The notes beneath the pieces were generated by a model, which saw only the letters and a program-made list of their open reading frames with translations, did not search any database and was not told where the DNA came from. From the NCBI GenBank assembly GCA_036250195.1, contig JAVHZZ010000004.1, positions 322,240,628 through 322,304,627 of the forward strand: DNA of 64,000 nt, written 5' to 3'. The translations under genes were made by a program, and so were the position numbers. Source of the DNA: Mixophyes australis (taxonomy: Eukaryota; Chordata; Amphibia; Anura; Limnodynastidae). Below, piece by piece: positions 47,650-58,715 of this stretch (positions are counted from its first letter, which is position 1; every line of letters begins with the position of its first letter).

Positions 47650-48883
47650 TTAATATGATATTTGCGATGTCCAAATTTATCTTTCATCCCCTGACCTCTC
47701 CCCTTCCCTTCTGTCTCGTGTCTCCTCCTGTCTCTCGGCCATCTCATCTTGGATGTCCCAACGCATCCTTAACTCAATATTTCAAAGACCAAGCTTATAG
47801 TCTTCCACTCTTCCAGGACTCTCCCACCTCCCCCCTCTCTATTTCTGTTAATAACACTACCCTCCTTTCTGTCCCCCAAGTCCGATGCCTTGGGGGTCAT
47901 CCTTGATTCCTCCCTCACATTCACATTCTGTCCCTCTCAAAATCCTGCTACTTCCACCTTCGGAATATATCTAAGATACATCCCTTTCTCACCACGGAAG
48001 CTACAAAAACCCTTGTTCACTCGCTTGTTATCTCTCACCTTGACTACTGTAACCTCCTTCCCTCTGGCCTACCTGATTCTCGCCTTGACCCTCTTAAGTC
48101 TATCCTCAATGCTACTGCCCTCCTCATTTTTCTCTCCCGCCGCTCTGTCTCTGCAGTCTTCCTCCAACAGTCACTACATTGGCTCCCCATACCCTACAGA
48201 ATTAAATTTAAACTCCTCACCCTCACCTTTAAAGCTCTTAGTCAATCTTCCCCTCCCTACATCTCCAATCTCATCTCTACCTACACTCCTACCCGCCCCC
48301 CCCCGCTCTGCCTGTGACCGCCGCCTCACTACTTCACTGATCACCTCCTCTCACTCTCGTCTTCGGGACTTTGCCTGGGCTGCTCCCCTGCTGTGGAACG
48401 ATCTTCCACGTTCCATCAGGTTAGCATCTACTCTCAAAGGCTTCAAGCGTGCCCTTAAGACTAATTTTTTTATTCAAGTCTATCAATCCTCCTCCTAACT
48501 TCCTTGTCCTGGCTCTCTCCCCCAGTTAGTACCACCCTATTTGTGCCCCCACCTTCCCTTTAGGATGTAAGCTCTGATGAGCAGGGCCCTCTTTCCTTGT
48601 GTACTCTTTCTACTATTCCATCACCCTCTGTACCTCTTGGCCTGCTTCGCTAGCCCTGTTTTCCCTGTTTTCTTAAGCTTCGGCCTTCTTCTCGCTGATT
48701 TCTACCATCCCTTTCACTATCTGTCCCAGAAATAATCTGATTTGCTTTACCCTGTCACCTGTGTTTGTATATATTTTTGTATCATGTTGTGTCTTGGTTC
48801 TGTTTTCTGTATATGTAATGTACGGCACTGCGGACCCTTTGTGGCGCCTTATAAGTCAAAGATAATAATAATAATAATAATAA
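47650..48883 (+). mobile_element. L2 LINE, 5'-truncated 3' end
   Basis: Contains the last part of the L2 ORF2 (47655-48498, two frames) and a 3' UTR with TAAGCTCTGATGAGCAGGGC near 48568, then ACGGCACTGCGGACCC and TGGCGCCTTATAAGTCAAA. It ends in (ATA)n at 48860-48883. L2 elements have such short-repeat tails in place of poly(A), and the V-SINE tails in this window resemble it. Confidence 0.9.
47655..48498 (+). pseudogene. L2 ORF2, C-terminal part
   Basis: The second frame starts (TTG) GVILDSSLTF at 47890, the LGVxLDxxLxF motif after the L2 reverse transcriptase. The C-terminal block is at about 48300-48498: RLRDFAWAAPLLWNDLPRSI, then STLKGFKRALKTNFF. That fits the AAPxLWNxLPxxIRxxxSLxxFKxxLKTxLF signature of L2. 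The upstream frame (47655-47906) supplies SISVNNTTLLSVPQ, the segment before it. Frameshifts join the two frames near 47890 and others interrupt the middle, so it is inactive. The RT core is absent because of 5' truncation. Confidence 0.85.
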
Positions 48884-48905
48884 TGTTTTACAAATCAAAT
48901 ACTAA

Positions 48906-49079
48906 GGGGGAAATTTATCAAACTGCGGGTTTGAAAAAGTGGAGATGTTGGCTATAGCAACCAATCAGATTCTAGCTGTCGTTTTGTAGAATGTACTAAA
49001 TAAATGATAGCTAGAATCTGATTGGTGCTATAGACAACCTCATCACTTTTTTAAACCTGCTGCTTGTGAAATTTATCCG
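48906..49079. mobile_element. Harbinger-like MITE with TAA target duplication
   Basis: Ends GGGGGAAATTTATCAAACTG and GAAATTTATCCG; inner arms share GTGGAGATGTTGGCTATAGC with the family. Flanked by TAA at 48903-48905 and 49080-49082. It lies 20 bp beyond the L2 tail. Confidence 0.85.
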
Positions 49080-49159
49080 TAAGTATGTTAGTTACTTGTA
49101 AAAACCTTTAATTCAACAGTCAACACACACACACACATTCAGCAGAGCTATTAAATTAT

Positions 49160-49317
49160 GGAGTAGATTTATCAAACCTTCTAAAAAGCTAAAGTGGGGG
49201 TATTGCCCATAAGCAACTAATCAAATTCAAATTGTCATATATTTAGTACATTCTAAAAAATGATCGTATAGGCAACACCCCACTTTTCCTTTTCAGAAGG
49301 TTAGATAAATCTACTCC
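49160..49317. mobile_element. MITE with TAT flanks
   Basis: Ends GGAGTAGATTTATCAAACCT and AGGTTAGATAAATCTACTCC, with flanks TAT at 49157-49159 and 49318-49320. It is related in design to 48906, but the subterminal TTCTAAAAAGC / CTTTTCAGAAGG arms differ, so it is a distinct subfamily. Confidence 0.82.
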
Positions 49318-49320
49318 TAT

Positions 49321-49839
49321 ATGGGAAACATATTAAGGCAACAATATAAGAAAAGGTTTAATAGGGTTTTAATTTGTTTGTTGTATTTGTCCATTCTGAA
49401 TAGGTGTGTACCCATAAAATACGATCAACCAATTTTTGTCCTGACAGAGTAATATTTTTGTTCTTATAAGAGCGCATTTATGAAAGGGATAAAAGCCCTT
49501 TCTCTCTTTCATAAAAGGGCTACCCTTCGGAGTAAGGTTTTGCCGTGTTTCTCCCAGTGAAAGCTTACCCAACCAAATTACGGGGAAGCCTATTTAAAAA
49601 AGATTGGGGTGGTGCAAGTCTCAGGATGGTGGTAGCAAGGGAAATTAGTAGGAAAAAAACTTTATTTATTCATTTATTTTAAATAAACAATTTTCCTAAA
49701 AGGAATTGCTGAGAATTTATTTTGTATGCTCCACTAAAATAGATTTATGCTATAGATGTATACAGAGTTAGCTCAATAAAAACTCTATAAATAAAATCAT
49801 GGTCCCTCCCATATATATATATATATATACAGTAATAAA
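49321..49839. other. Unassigned DNA with an (AT)n tract
   Basis: No gene. A 20-bp (AT)n run lies near 49811-49830. Confidence 0.45.
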
Positions 49840-49965
49840 AGTGGGAATGTCTACAGTGAAGTGCCACCACTTCTCCTGCTGCTTTGATTGTAAAACGATC
49901 AGACACCATTCACTTACATTACCATCACATTTTCCATAACGCCATTTCCACTATATAGAAGTAGA
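49840..49965. mobile_element. hAT MITE fragment related to 51996-52141
   Basis: Shares GCCACCACTTCTCCTGC and CACCATTCACTTACATT with the 17290 copy and more loosely with 51996. Both ends are degraded. Confidence 0.55.
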
Positions 49966-51987
49966 AATACAATTTGCTTAAATACTCTTGAGACTAAAAT
50001 AGTTTCCAGTAGTTTAAATGTATGTAACAAACACTTTGGTTTGATAACTAATGAAAAAAGTTGCTTGGTCATAAAGGGATTACAAATGCAACAATTGAAG
50101 GCTAAGAGACTTAAAGGGAATTTTTGCCAAGAACGCATGCGAGCTAACACATATAGAGTTGAGTTATTTATTTATAATCATTAAGCAGTACATTCCACAT
50201 ACGGTCCTGCCATGTTTTCTCTTCACGCAAATATTTTGAGTCTGAATAAGCAGTTCAGTAAACAGAAGAGAATATATTTTGCACCAATTACTTACCCTAA
50301 AGCCAGCCATGCTTGTGAATATAAGCAAACAGCTCCACAAGCCCCAAGCTCAGTATTGTGTTCACAGTTGATTTTGTATTGTAACAACATAAAAGATCTC
50401 TCATGCAAAAAGTCTAATATCAAACCCTGTACAATGGGTGAACAAGAAAAGATAAAAAGGTAACAAATAACAATAGACTGAGGAATTCTCTTTTTCTTAA
50501 TAAAGATTCATAGCAGAAGAGGGGGATAGAAGGGCTGCGAGTTCGTCCGCATATCGAAATTTGTCAAATGTAAGAAAAGGTGCATCCCTTGTGTGACTGA
50601 CTATACATAATACAGGACAAGAATGCAGAAACACATTTTAGACATAAACATATACTAATCACAAGAAACATCAGCACCTTAGAGTCTGTATTAGTGCTAT
50701 ATAATATCTGAAATAAACATGAGGTTCTTAGTGCACATTTTGATCATATTGTTAATGTCCATCTACCGCGCCAAGGTGACCTCATTCAGATGAGACCTAT
50801 ACTGACAATTCATTTCTATAACAGTGTACATGCCTCTCTCTGTTGCATCTGCTTACAGGTAATATATAATTATGACAAGATCTAGCTGAAAGCTACCATA
50901 ATTAAGCAAACCTATGAATAAATGGATGAGGTGTTGGGCAAAGGTAGTGAAGACAACCACAGCCTTCAAAGTGTTAAACAGAAAAAGAGAGAGTGGGAAA
51001 CTTTATGGTTTGAGCTTCCAGTTCCATTCTTTAAACAAAAAAGAAAAATCATAAGGAAGCTAGCGAAATCTACCTTGGATGATATACCCTTAAATAGTGA
51101 TCACTGGCAGTAACACCTTAAATGTTCGGGGGGTAGCGAAATAAAGTAATATTAATGGGGAAATTCCTAGCAATTGGGCTTTTTTTATTTGATAAATGTC
51201 TGTATTACAATTCAACAAAGCATAATAGTTTTTTTATATTAAATCTAACATATTGTCCCTTTGGATGTGCAGTGGGATAATAATTCCATCTTTGCAATGC
51301 TTGCATATGCCGTGGATGTAGAATGCTTATGTTGTGAAGTTTTCTAAGCAGATATGGGCAATTTCATGATCCTTATGCCATATACAGGTCTACTTTCTGG
51401 GGTCTTCCTATCAAGGCAAAGATGGGCCAAAGAGAGTTGCATTTCCACTCTTTCCTCCATAATTGCCTCCCTCGGGGGTATGGGTGGATGAGAAGTCAGA
51501 GCAGAATGATTGTGCACGTGTATGGTAATTTAATTTCCCCTGCGCTGAAACCCAACATCACCTCAGAGGTGCCTAATATATGTTTAACTTGTTTATTGAG
51601 ACTGGCTATTCTAAAGAGCTAAGCCTGATTTGGCAAATCCCTTTCTGACACCAAGTATAAAAGATGTTTTTTGTTGCCTATTAAACAACTGTTGTTTAGT
51701 TTTAAGCCATTGTCTGATGCATGTAATCTGAATGATCTGAAAAACACAGCCAACTGATGCTTGGAAAAACATAAACATCTTGCTAATTATTTACTGTTTC
51801 ATTTATTGTTCCCTGCTTAAAACAAATTCATGCAGGGGAGAGGATGGGGTCAACTTTCACTTGCACTCAAATAATATTTTTTTTTTAGGAGAATATTAAT
51901 TACCCTAATTGTATTCTAAATCGATCCCTTAAATTTAAATTTTAGTTACTTAATTTAAAATACAGTGCAGCTATATGCTTGAATCAC
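49966..51987. other. Unassigned AT-rich DNA
   Basis: About 2 kb without a recognised repeat. ORFs of 83, 63 and 66 codons on the plus strand have no family motif. Confidence 0.4.
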
Positions 51988-51995
51988 AGTAAGAT

Positions 51996-52141
51996 CAGTG
52001 GTGGAAGTGGGGTTGTATATGCTGGTATGCCATACCGCCACTTCTCTCACTGCCTCCATTTTAAAACTATCAAATTCCATTCACTTACATTCCTGTTACA
52101 TTTTTCATACCGTCACTTCTTAATTTCCAATTCGACTACTG
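51996..52141. mobile_element. hAT MITE with perfect 8-bp target duplication
   Basis: Ends CAGTGGTGGAAGTGG and CCAATTCGACTACTG. Flanked by AGTAAGAT at 51988-51995 and 52142-52149, identical. Best copy of the family also seen at 17290 and 49840. Confidence 0.92.
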
Positions 52142-52465
52142 AGTAAGATTGTTTGCAAGTAAAGTTAATTCATATGAAGACAATTGTAGGATGCTCGGCT
52201 ATCATAATTGACAATTCACAAGCTTGAAAGCATTTTTGTGTCACCAAGGTACTCCAGGTAATGTCATAACCTCAATTTTATTAAATCATTGTAATATGTT
52301 CCTCAAGCTTGTAGTAAAACAATTTTTCACAAAATTGTTGGACAGAACTGATAAAGAAATGCAAATAGAGATTTAAACATGTGAGTTACGGAACAAAATA
52401 TTTATCATATTTTAACTTGTATTTTAAGTTGCATGGCTACAATTTACAGGAATACTGATAACTAA

Positions 52466-52799
52466 GGGCCTGATTCATTAAGGATCTTAACTTGAGAAAC
52501 TTCTTATTTCAGTTTCCTGGACAAAACCATGTTACAATGCAAGGGGTGCAAATTAGTATTCTGTTTTGCACATAAGTTAAATACTGACTTGTTTTTTTAT
52601 GTAGCACACAAAAACTTCATAGCTTATTTGTACACTGAAATTTAAAGTTGATATTTGTGTGCTACATGAAAAAACAGTCAGTATTTAACTTATGTGCAAA
52701 ACAGAAATCTAATTTGCACCCCTTGCATTGTAACATGGATTTGTCCAGGAGACTGGAATAAGAAGTTTCTCAAGTTAAGGTCCTTAAGGAATCAGGCCC
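52466..52799. mobile_element. Palindromic MITE (GGGCCTGATTCATTAA family), younger subtype
   Basis: Ends GGGCCTGATTCATTAAGGA and TCCTTAAGGAATCAGGCCC; the arms pair over nearly the full 334 bp (AACTTGAGAAACTTCTTATT with AATAAGAAGTTTCTCAAGTT). Flanks TAA (52463-52465) and TAG (52800-52802). Closest relative: 62103-62434. Confidence 0.9.
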
Positions 52800-52802
52800 T
52801 AG

Positions 52803-55023
52803 GTGAGGGATTGTGGGCATTCTGTATCTCTGTGCTGTGCCCCCCTCCCCCCATGTAGCAATTACGTGTAGAAACCCTCTTCCACTTTTTTTTATCGACG
52901 TTAAATAATCACTACAATCTTATATTCGTGAAAGCTTAATACCAAGTCTCTCTCATTTTCTGAATTTATGCTCCTGCAAACAATAACATGAAATCCTACA
53001 GTAAAAAAATAAGCAAAAAATGACTAATGTGTTCTCAAGCAGAATACATCATTACACCATTGCGACATTTGCTATATCTCAGTGTTGGAATAGCAAACAT
53101 TTGGAATTTAATTAGCAGTTACAGCTTTCAAGCTTCTGGAAATATGCAGATCACTGAAAGTAAACAAGATGTATATGCTTTTTTTCTTGTAGTTGTTAAT
53201 GTATGCCAATACAACATCTAGATAGTGATTCTGATATCGTTTGCCTGGAGTTTGTACGGCAGATTAAAGGAATATTTACATATTGAGAGAGTCTTTGCTT
53301 CAAATTAATGATGACTTGTTCGGCCTCCAGAAGCACTGCAAGCGGAAAAAGAATGACAGCTGCAGCAGCACAACTTGGCAATATCTTGCACAAGCAGTTG
53401 ATTTTGAGTAAACTTTTTCTATAAATTAATCACATGCCTCATTCCTCCTAAATGCCTGCCTTATGCACAGATACAGGTTCTGTGCTTGAAGGTGCAGCCT
53501 GGATTCTTCTGATAAATCGCAGGTAGGAATTTTCAAATGGGCAATCCTTTTTAATTGTTTGCCTTTCCTATTTTAAGCCAAAATTCCTGACAGCAAATAA
53601 ATAACATTTTCCACTGTTTTCTTTTGTGTCTTCATACCAAGCATAAACTAGATAATGGGTAATGAATAGAACGGAAATGCGGCTAAAGTTTGTGTGAATT
53701 GAGTCTTGTAGCTAAATAGGCTTTTTAGCAGAGCTGCCATTCCTTTGCTATTCCACACTGTATTTGTAAGTATGCATTTTGCTGACCTTATTGTTTATGA
53801 ATAGAGCTGATACAACAGAACTCAATTACTTCTGCTAAATGGTGTAGTTAGGGTAGGGCAAGGAACACTTACGGCCAAATTCTGCCAGTGAAATGGGCTA
53901 CATTTTGTAGTCAAATGTGGAATGAGGCGAATATTTTGCAGAACAGTTTTGAAAGTGATTTCTACATATGAGCATAAGTGTAAATTCTGACAGCAGAATA
54001 TAATGTCCAATCAGAGACAGGTATTAACATTAAGGTTATTTACAATACCCAGTGGGATTTTATTTTTTCCTAGCATCCCAATTGTTTGCCTGATACAACC
54101 ATTCATGCAACGAGTCAAAGAAGATTTTATGCTGTTAGATGAGAAGTGATTGCATGATAATCATATCCAATCATATATCTCTCTTTAGCCAGGGATGAAA
54201 ACTGCTTTCATCAGTACTGACCAACTGATGGTGTTAAGTTATGCTATTGACCAGCTGGAGTGAAATCCATTTAACTTAAGCTTTTTTAAATCTTCAGGGA
54301 AAACAAATTCCCTCAGATTTTTATAGCCATGTTCCTGTCATAGTATAGCACCCAATTAGTATTTCCCCCATTAAATGCAATCAAAGGAAGCTTGTATTCT
54401 CTTTACATTGCATGGCTTTCTAGCTCTTTATATCTTACCTTACCCTAACCTTAATGGTTGCTTTATATTGGTTTAGTACAAGTAGTACCTTTTTTTAGTA
54501 CCTGTACTATAAAACTCATTCCTCCATGTTTTGCACTATTTGGCTCTAATAATATTAAATTAGTTGTATGCAAGAGGGATATGCATCCTACTTTATTGAC
54601 TCATTTTAGACTATCTTATCCTAACCTATTAAAATTTGCTCCCAGATATATCAGAAATCATAAGTTGGACACATCCCTGATTAGGTACTAACATATAAAA
54701 CAGCATCTATAGTCCTATGAAAAAGAAATTCAATCATCTAGTCCTCACCAAGTACATAAACAGAAAACATGGATAATAGATAGAAAAAGATAAAAAAATA
54801 AGCCAACATGATGAATCCATGTGTAAAAAAGGATTCATTAGCTTGCAGAACAAACTTTAGCAACAATACCTTGAAGTAACTTGAATAATTTTGGATTTCC
54901 TGCACATGTCAGTCCCTTATATCACATTTGTGGAATATTGTTCCCTTGAACTCATTGCAACACAGCTTTAGGTCATTGAGGGCATTCATTTAGGTTTCTT
55001 CTTTTATACAGAGGTTGTAACAC
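52803..55023. other. Unassigned DNA
   Basis: About 2.2 kb without a recognised mobile element, the longest such stretch of the right half. No ORF with a known motif. Ancient or single-copy sequence is possible. Confidence 0.4.
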
Positions 55024-55031
55024 TTCCTGAT

Positions 55032-55197
55032 AAGGGGCTGGCTGGGCTGGAGGGCAGAGGGGGCAAGTGCCCCCAGGCTGGCCCCATACTGGGCTACCTT
55101 GGGCTAAGTCTCTAAGCCACCTGCATTTTTATTACTTTAAAATAGGCTGCTAAGTCAAGTCTTGCCCCCCAGATTAAATTTTACTAGCCCTTCCCTG
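55032..55197. mobile_element. hAT MITE (CAGG...CCTG family), copy 2
   Basis: Reverse-complement match to 28185-28349, including CTTTAAAATAGGCTGCTAAG and AAGTCTTGCCCCCCAG. Flanked by identical TTCCTGAT at 55024-55031 and 55198-55205. Confidence 0.9.
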
Positions 55198-55205
55198 TTC
55201 CTGAT

Positions 55206-57397
55206 GATCACATAATAACTAACAGGACCAGGCTCAAATTAGTAGTGATAAGGAAACAGTAATGGGCAACTTACCTTTTAACACATGGCTTCTTCATGTT
55301 GCTTATTTTTCTTGATGTTGTAAGTTATTGGTCGCATAAGATTAGAAATACCAAATTTTAGGACTTGGTGAGCACTAGAATATTACTAAATGTATGCAGA
55401 AATGTAAAAACACAGATTTGAGGGCGTAGTTTCTTTTTCACATGATTGTATATTTTTATTTTACATTTCAATTTTTTAAATTACTTATATTTTATGTTTA
55501 ATGGTTCTTTCACTTATGGAGACAATTATCGTGATTTTATTATAGTGCTTGTGTGGGCTAATGCATAAAATGTCAAGGCAGTTTGTGCATGCATAAGACA
55601 TTTTAATTAGGTGCAGTATCTTGTAAAATCATGCTCCTTTGTTAAAAAAAAAAAAAAAAAGCATTAAATTAAATTAAACTAAAAAAAATGTAATTTTTCA
55701 CTTTTGAAGCATTAAGATAGAATAAACTGTTCAGTCTTACCTTAACGGTTTTAAAAAAAAATGCAGGTCTATTAAAAAAATATAGCGCAAAGGCGCATCC
55801 TAACCATTGGTCACAATTCTAAAAATAAATAATTTTTTTAGCCTTGACCCTGTGCGTGACTTTACTAATTAGTAAAGAGAATTTACATTACCTATGAGAC
55901 TGCAAGCCAATCACACCGATTTTGCACTGCCTTGGAAAAGCTCTACATTCTTAAGGAGACGCTTAAATATGTTGGCATTTAGCAAACAGATGGAACAAGA
56001 AACATTCTGGAAATACTTATTTTATTATAAACAATTATTTATCTCAGTTATATTAATTATGTTAGGAATATTTAGACTTTGATATATATTAATGTCCACT
56101 AATGCGCTTACTGGTTCTTCAACCCCTTAATGTATTGGTACTTTGTAACTTTGTGACTAGACATGTTTTAGCTTATTATACTACCTGCTTGTTAGGTAAG
56201 AATAACTTTATTTGTTAGACTATCCAAGTGAATTTTTATATTGGTTTTTTTTTCAGGACAGATAGGGCTCCAATTTGCTAGCATTTTTAAATAAATTATG
56301 GCAATGGAGAAAGACAGATCTGTCTAACAACTACTCGAATGTGTGCATTACTCTCTACTCATTGCTGAACAGAGCATTGTCTCCCTTCCTTTGGCAAATC
56401 ACCTGTTTAGCAATCTGTATTGGTCTAGAAAACAGTGCATAGTGTAGCGATGTGCAGGAAGGGTGGTGATGGGTAAGAAACAGAGGATGGTATGATTTTG
56501 AGATCTTCATACTTGCAGTGCTCAATCTTCTAGGGCGGTGATTGCCAATTTTAAACAAGTGTTATAAGCTATAACAAACAAGTCTAGCAATAAAAGCAGA
56601 AAGGTTCTTGAAGGCTCAGGCTGTTGCCCATCACTGTTCTTGGAGAACATTGGGGAGTAGGGTCTAGTTTTTAGCATTATTATGTTGCATTTGTTTTAAG
56701 TAAATAACGACCCTTTTCTCTGTAAAGTAGCTAGTTAAAATAAGTAGTATTTGGGGAGCTGTACAGGCTATAAGGTTCATATTTGATCATTCTACAATAC
56801 GTAGAATACTTATGCAGACATTTTAAAACCGTATTTATAGTTAATTCAGCAACTTTTGACCAGCATTTATCAACTGTGTGCCAATAATTAATTGCAGCCT
56901 TATGTCCCAGAAGAATAGTATTCCCCAATGCTGTTGTATCTTTTAGGTTACTGAAATTAGCTGATTTAGCAAATTTTTCACCTGGCTTTTCTTTAAGAAT
57001 TTAATTTAATTTAATTTGATCTTTGAACAATATGCATAGTTAGCTTTAAATTTACAACATGCTATTAATTAGTTCATTTGTTTTTGATAATTAATTTTCA
57101 ACAGCAAATTTTTGATATCGCCACTAAAAGAAAACACAACTGTCCTGTTTGTATTAAACACATAGTTATAAAAAAGGTGGAAAACATCAGACATTCTTAG
57201 TGTAATTCCCATAAACACAATAAAGGTTATTTACGCAGTCACTAACTTTATATTTGTCCAAATGTGCTTAATTGCCCACGTAACACATACCTGCATCATG
57301 CATTAATGCTGGGTACTGGAACTGCCCATATAGAAGTGCTTTGCAGAACATTTAACAAGATTATGTTCAGATTCAGAGAAATCTGACAGATCTGAGA
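55206..57397. other. Unassigned AT-rich DNA
   Basis: No gene or recognised repeat apart from a poly(A) run near 55646-55661. Small ORFs lack motifs. Confidence 0.4.
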
Positions 57398-57500
57398 TTT
57401 GTGGATCCGAGTATCAACCAAACATGACTTGATTCTTCGCACCAAAATCAGACCTGAAAATGGCAGAAAAACATATTTCTCGCGAGTTTTGGATCGATAT

Positions 57501-57502
<2 letters not shown>
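57398..57502 (-). mobile_element. Fragment of the hAT family end, reversed
   Basis: GGATCCGAGTA at about 57403 and CTCGCGAGTTTTGGATC at about 57480 are the reverse complements of blocks near the right end of the elements at 35977 and 57863 (TACTCGGATCC, and CCAAAACTCGCGAG). It is the outer part of a related but diverged element. Confidence 0.55.
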
Positions 57503-57592
<90 letters not shown>

Positions 57593-57594
57593 AT

Positions 57595-57625
<31 letters not shown>

Positions 57626-57673
57626 GGATATCGATATATATATGTATATGTAATGTCGATCCAAAGCTCGCAA
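57488..57673. repeat. AT-repeat palindrome with GGATATCGAT borders
   Basis: ATCGATATCC at 57493-57502, about 88 bp of (TA)n, GGATATCGAT at 57591-57600, a shorter (AT)n run, and GGATATCGAT again at 57626-57635. The outer arms TTTCTCGCGAGTTTTGGATC and GATCCAAAGCTCGCAAGAAA are also inverted copies. Translating it gives only Tyr-Ile repeats. Confidence 0.9.
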
Positions 57674-57854
57674 GAAATTATCGCCCCCTCCACTTTTCTC
57701 ATCTGACGTTTTAGAACAGACAGTGTTTAAGGAGGAAGGTGGCTTGCAGGCTGTTTTTCTGAAATAGCCTGAAGAGTGACTAGAGCCTTATACTAGGTGA
57801 AATAAGGAATTTGAAATAGAATACAATATCTGTGATTATTTTTAATGCAGTTTA
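57674..57854. other. Spacer between the AT palindrome and the hAT element
   Basis: No recognised element. Confidence 0.4.
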
Positions 57855-58280
57855 AGTCTGTATAGAGATGCTCACTGACCCCCATGTTTTGGTTTTTGTT
57901 TTTGGATCTGGATTACCTATGGGTTTTGGTTTTGGTTTTGCCAAAACCGCCCTTGCGTGTTTTGATTTTAGTTTTGTTTAGCTATTTTTTACAAAATTCC
58001 ATTTTTTGGGCTAAAATCCCATAATTTAGGTATTTTTTTGTACCTACATTATTATTAACCTCACTAATACTAAATTCCAGTGATTTCCATTAAATTTTTA
58101 CCATCTCACAGGTCACAATATGCTTTCCATACACTTTCAGCCAAATACTGCAGGGATCTGGCTGGATGGTAAGTGACAGAGCAATGACTCAAACACACGG
58201 CAGTTCCTACCACATCTAGGACACATTGGCACACAGCAGTGGCATAAAAGAAAAGTGGTGCAAGATGGAATTGTCCTTGG

Positions 58281-58415
58281 ATTATGAAACCAGATATGGT
58301 TCATTTGATCGCTTCACCTGTTTCTTGGATAACTGAGGTAATTCTACAGCTAATACATGGCAATGAGCGCTGATCCCCCTGGGATGCGTGCTTTTATCAG
58401 ACACACACCAACCCA
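58281..58415 (+). other. 18S rRNA-derived segment inside the hAT element
   Basis: Collinear with the 5' domain of vertebrate 18S rRNA, roughly the second hundred nucleotides. TTTGATCGCT (58304-58313), TTGGATAACT (58325-58334), GGTAATTCTA (58337-58346), AGCTAATACATG (58348-58359), GAGCGCTGA (58365-58373), GGGATGCGTGC (58381-58391) and TTTATCAGAC (58393-58402) occur in rRNA order and spacing. Identity looks near 80% by eye. It is a fragment and not an rRNA gene. A weaker second island, GGTGCCAG (58417-58424), then GTAATTCC (58448-58455) and GTATAT (58465), recalls the 530-loop region and would imply an internal deletion; that part is uncertain. Confidence 0.85.
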
Positions 58416-58464
58416 GGGTGCCAGACAATGCACTAAAAAGAGCCATTGTAATTCCCAGCAAAAA

Positions 58465-58715
58465 GTATATATAACACCCTTCACTTATTGGTGCAAATTC
58501 AGAAAAAAGGCCTGCAAGGACTTGTATATTAGTATTTCAGTAATGACAAAATTACCAACGCAGCTCTTCTCTTTGGGTGTATATTAGACCCTACACTTAT
58601 TAGTGCAAATTAAGAAAAAAAGCCTGCAAGGACTAGTATATTAGTATTTCAGCAATGACAAATTCAGCAATGGACCTCTTGTCTTTGGGTGTATATAACA
58701 CCATACACTTTTTGT
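58465..58715. repeat. 112-114-bp tandem repeat within the hAT element
   Basis: Units start at 58465, 58579 and 58691 (partial) with GTATATA / GTATATT. Shared blocks: CACTTATT, GTGCAAATT, GCCTGCAAGGACT, GTATATTAGTATTTCAG, AATGACAAA and TCTTTGGGTGTATAT. Confidence 0.9.

Noticed and set aside
57296..57702. ORFs of up to 125 codons rich in Tyr-Ile
   Set aside because: They are translations of the (TA)n palindrome.
58281..58415. A functional small-subunit rRNA gene
   Set aside because: Only about 135 bp of an rRNA nearly 1.8 kb long, with many substitutions, lying inside a transposon.
58465..58715. CRISPR array
   Set aside because: Units of about 113 bp are contiguous without unique spacers, in a vertebrate transposon.
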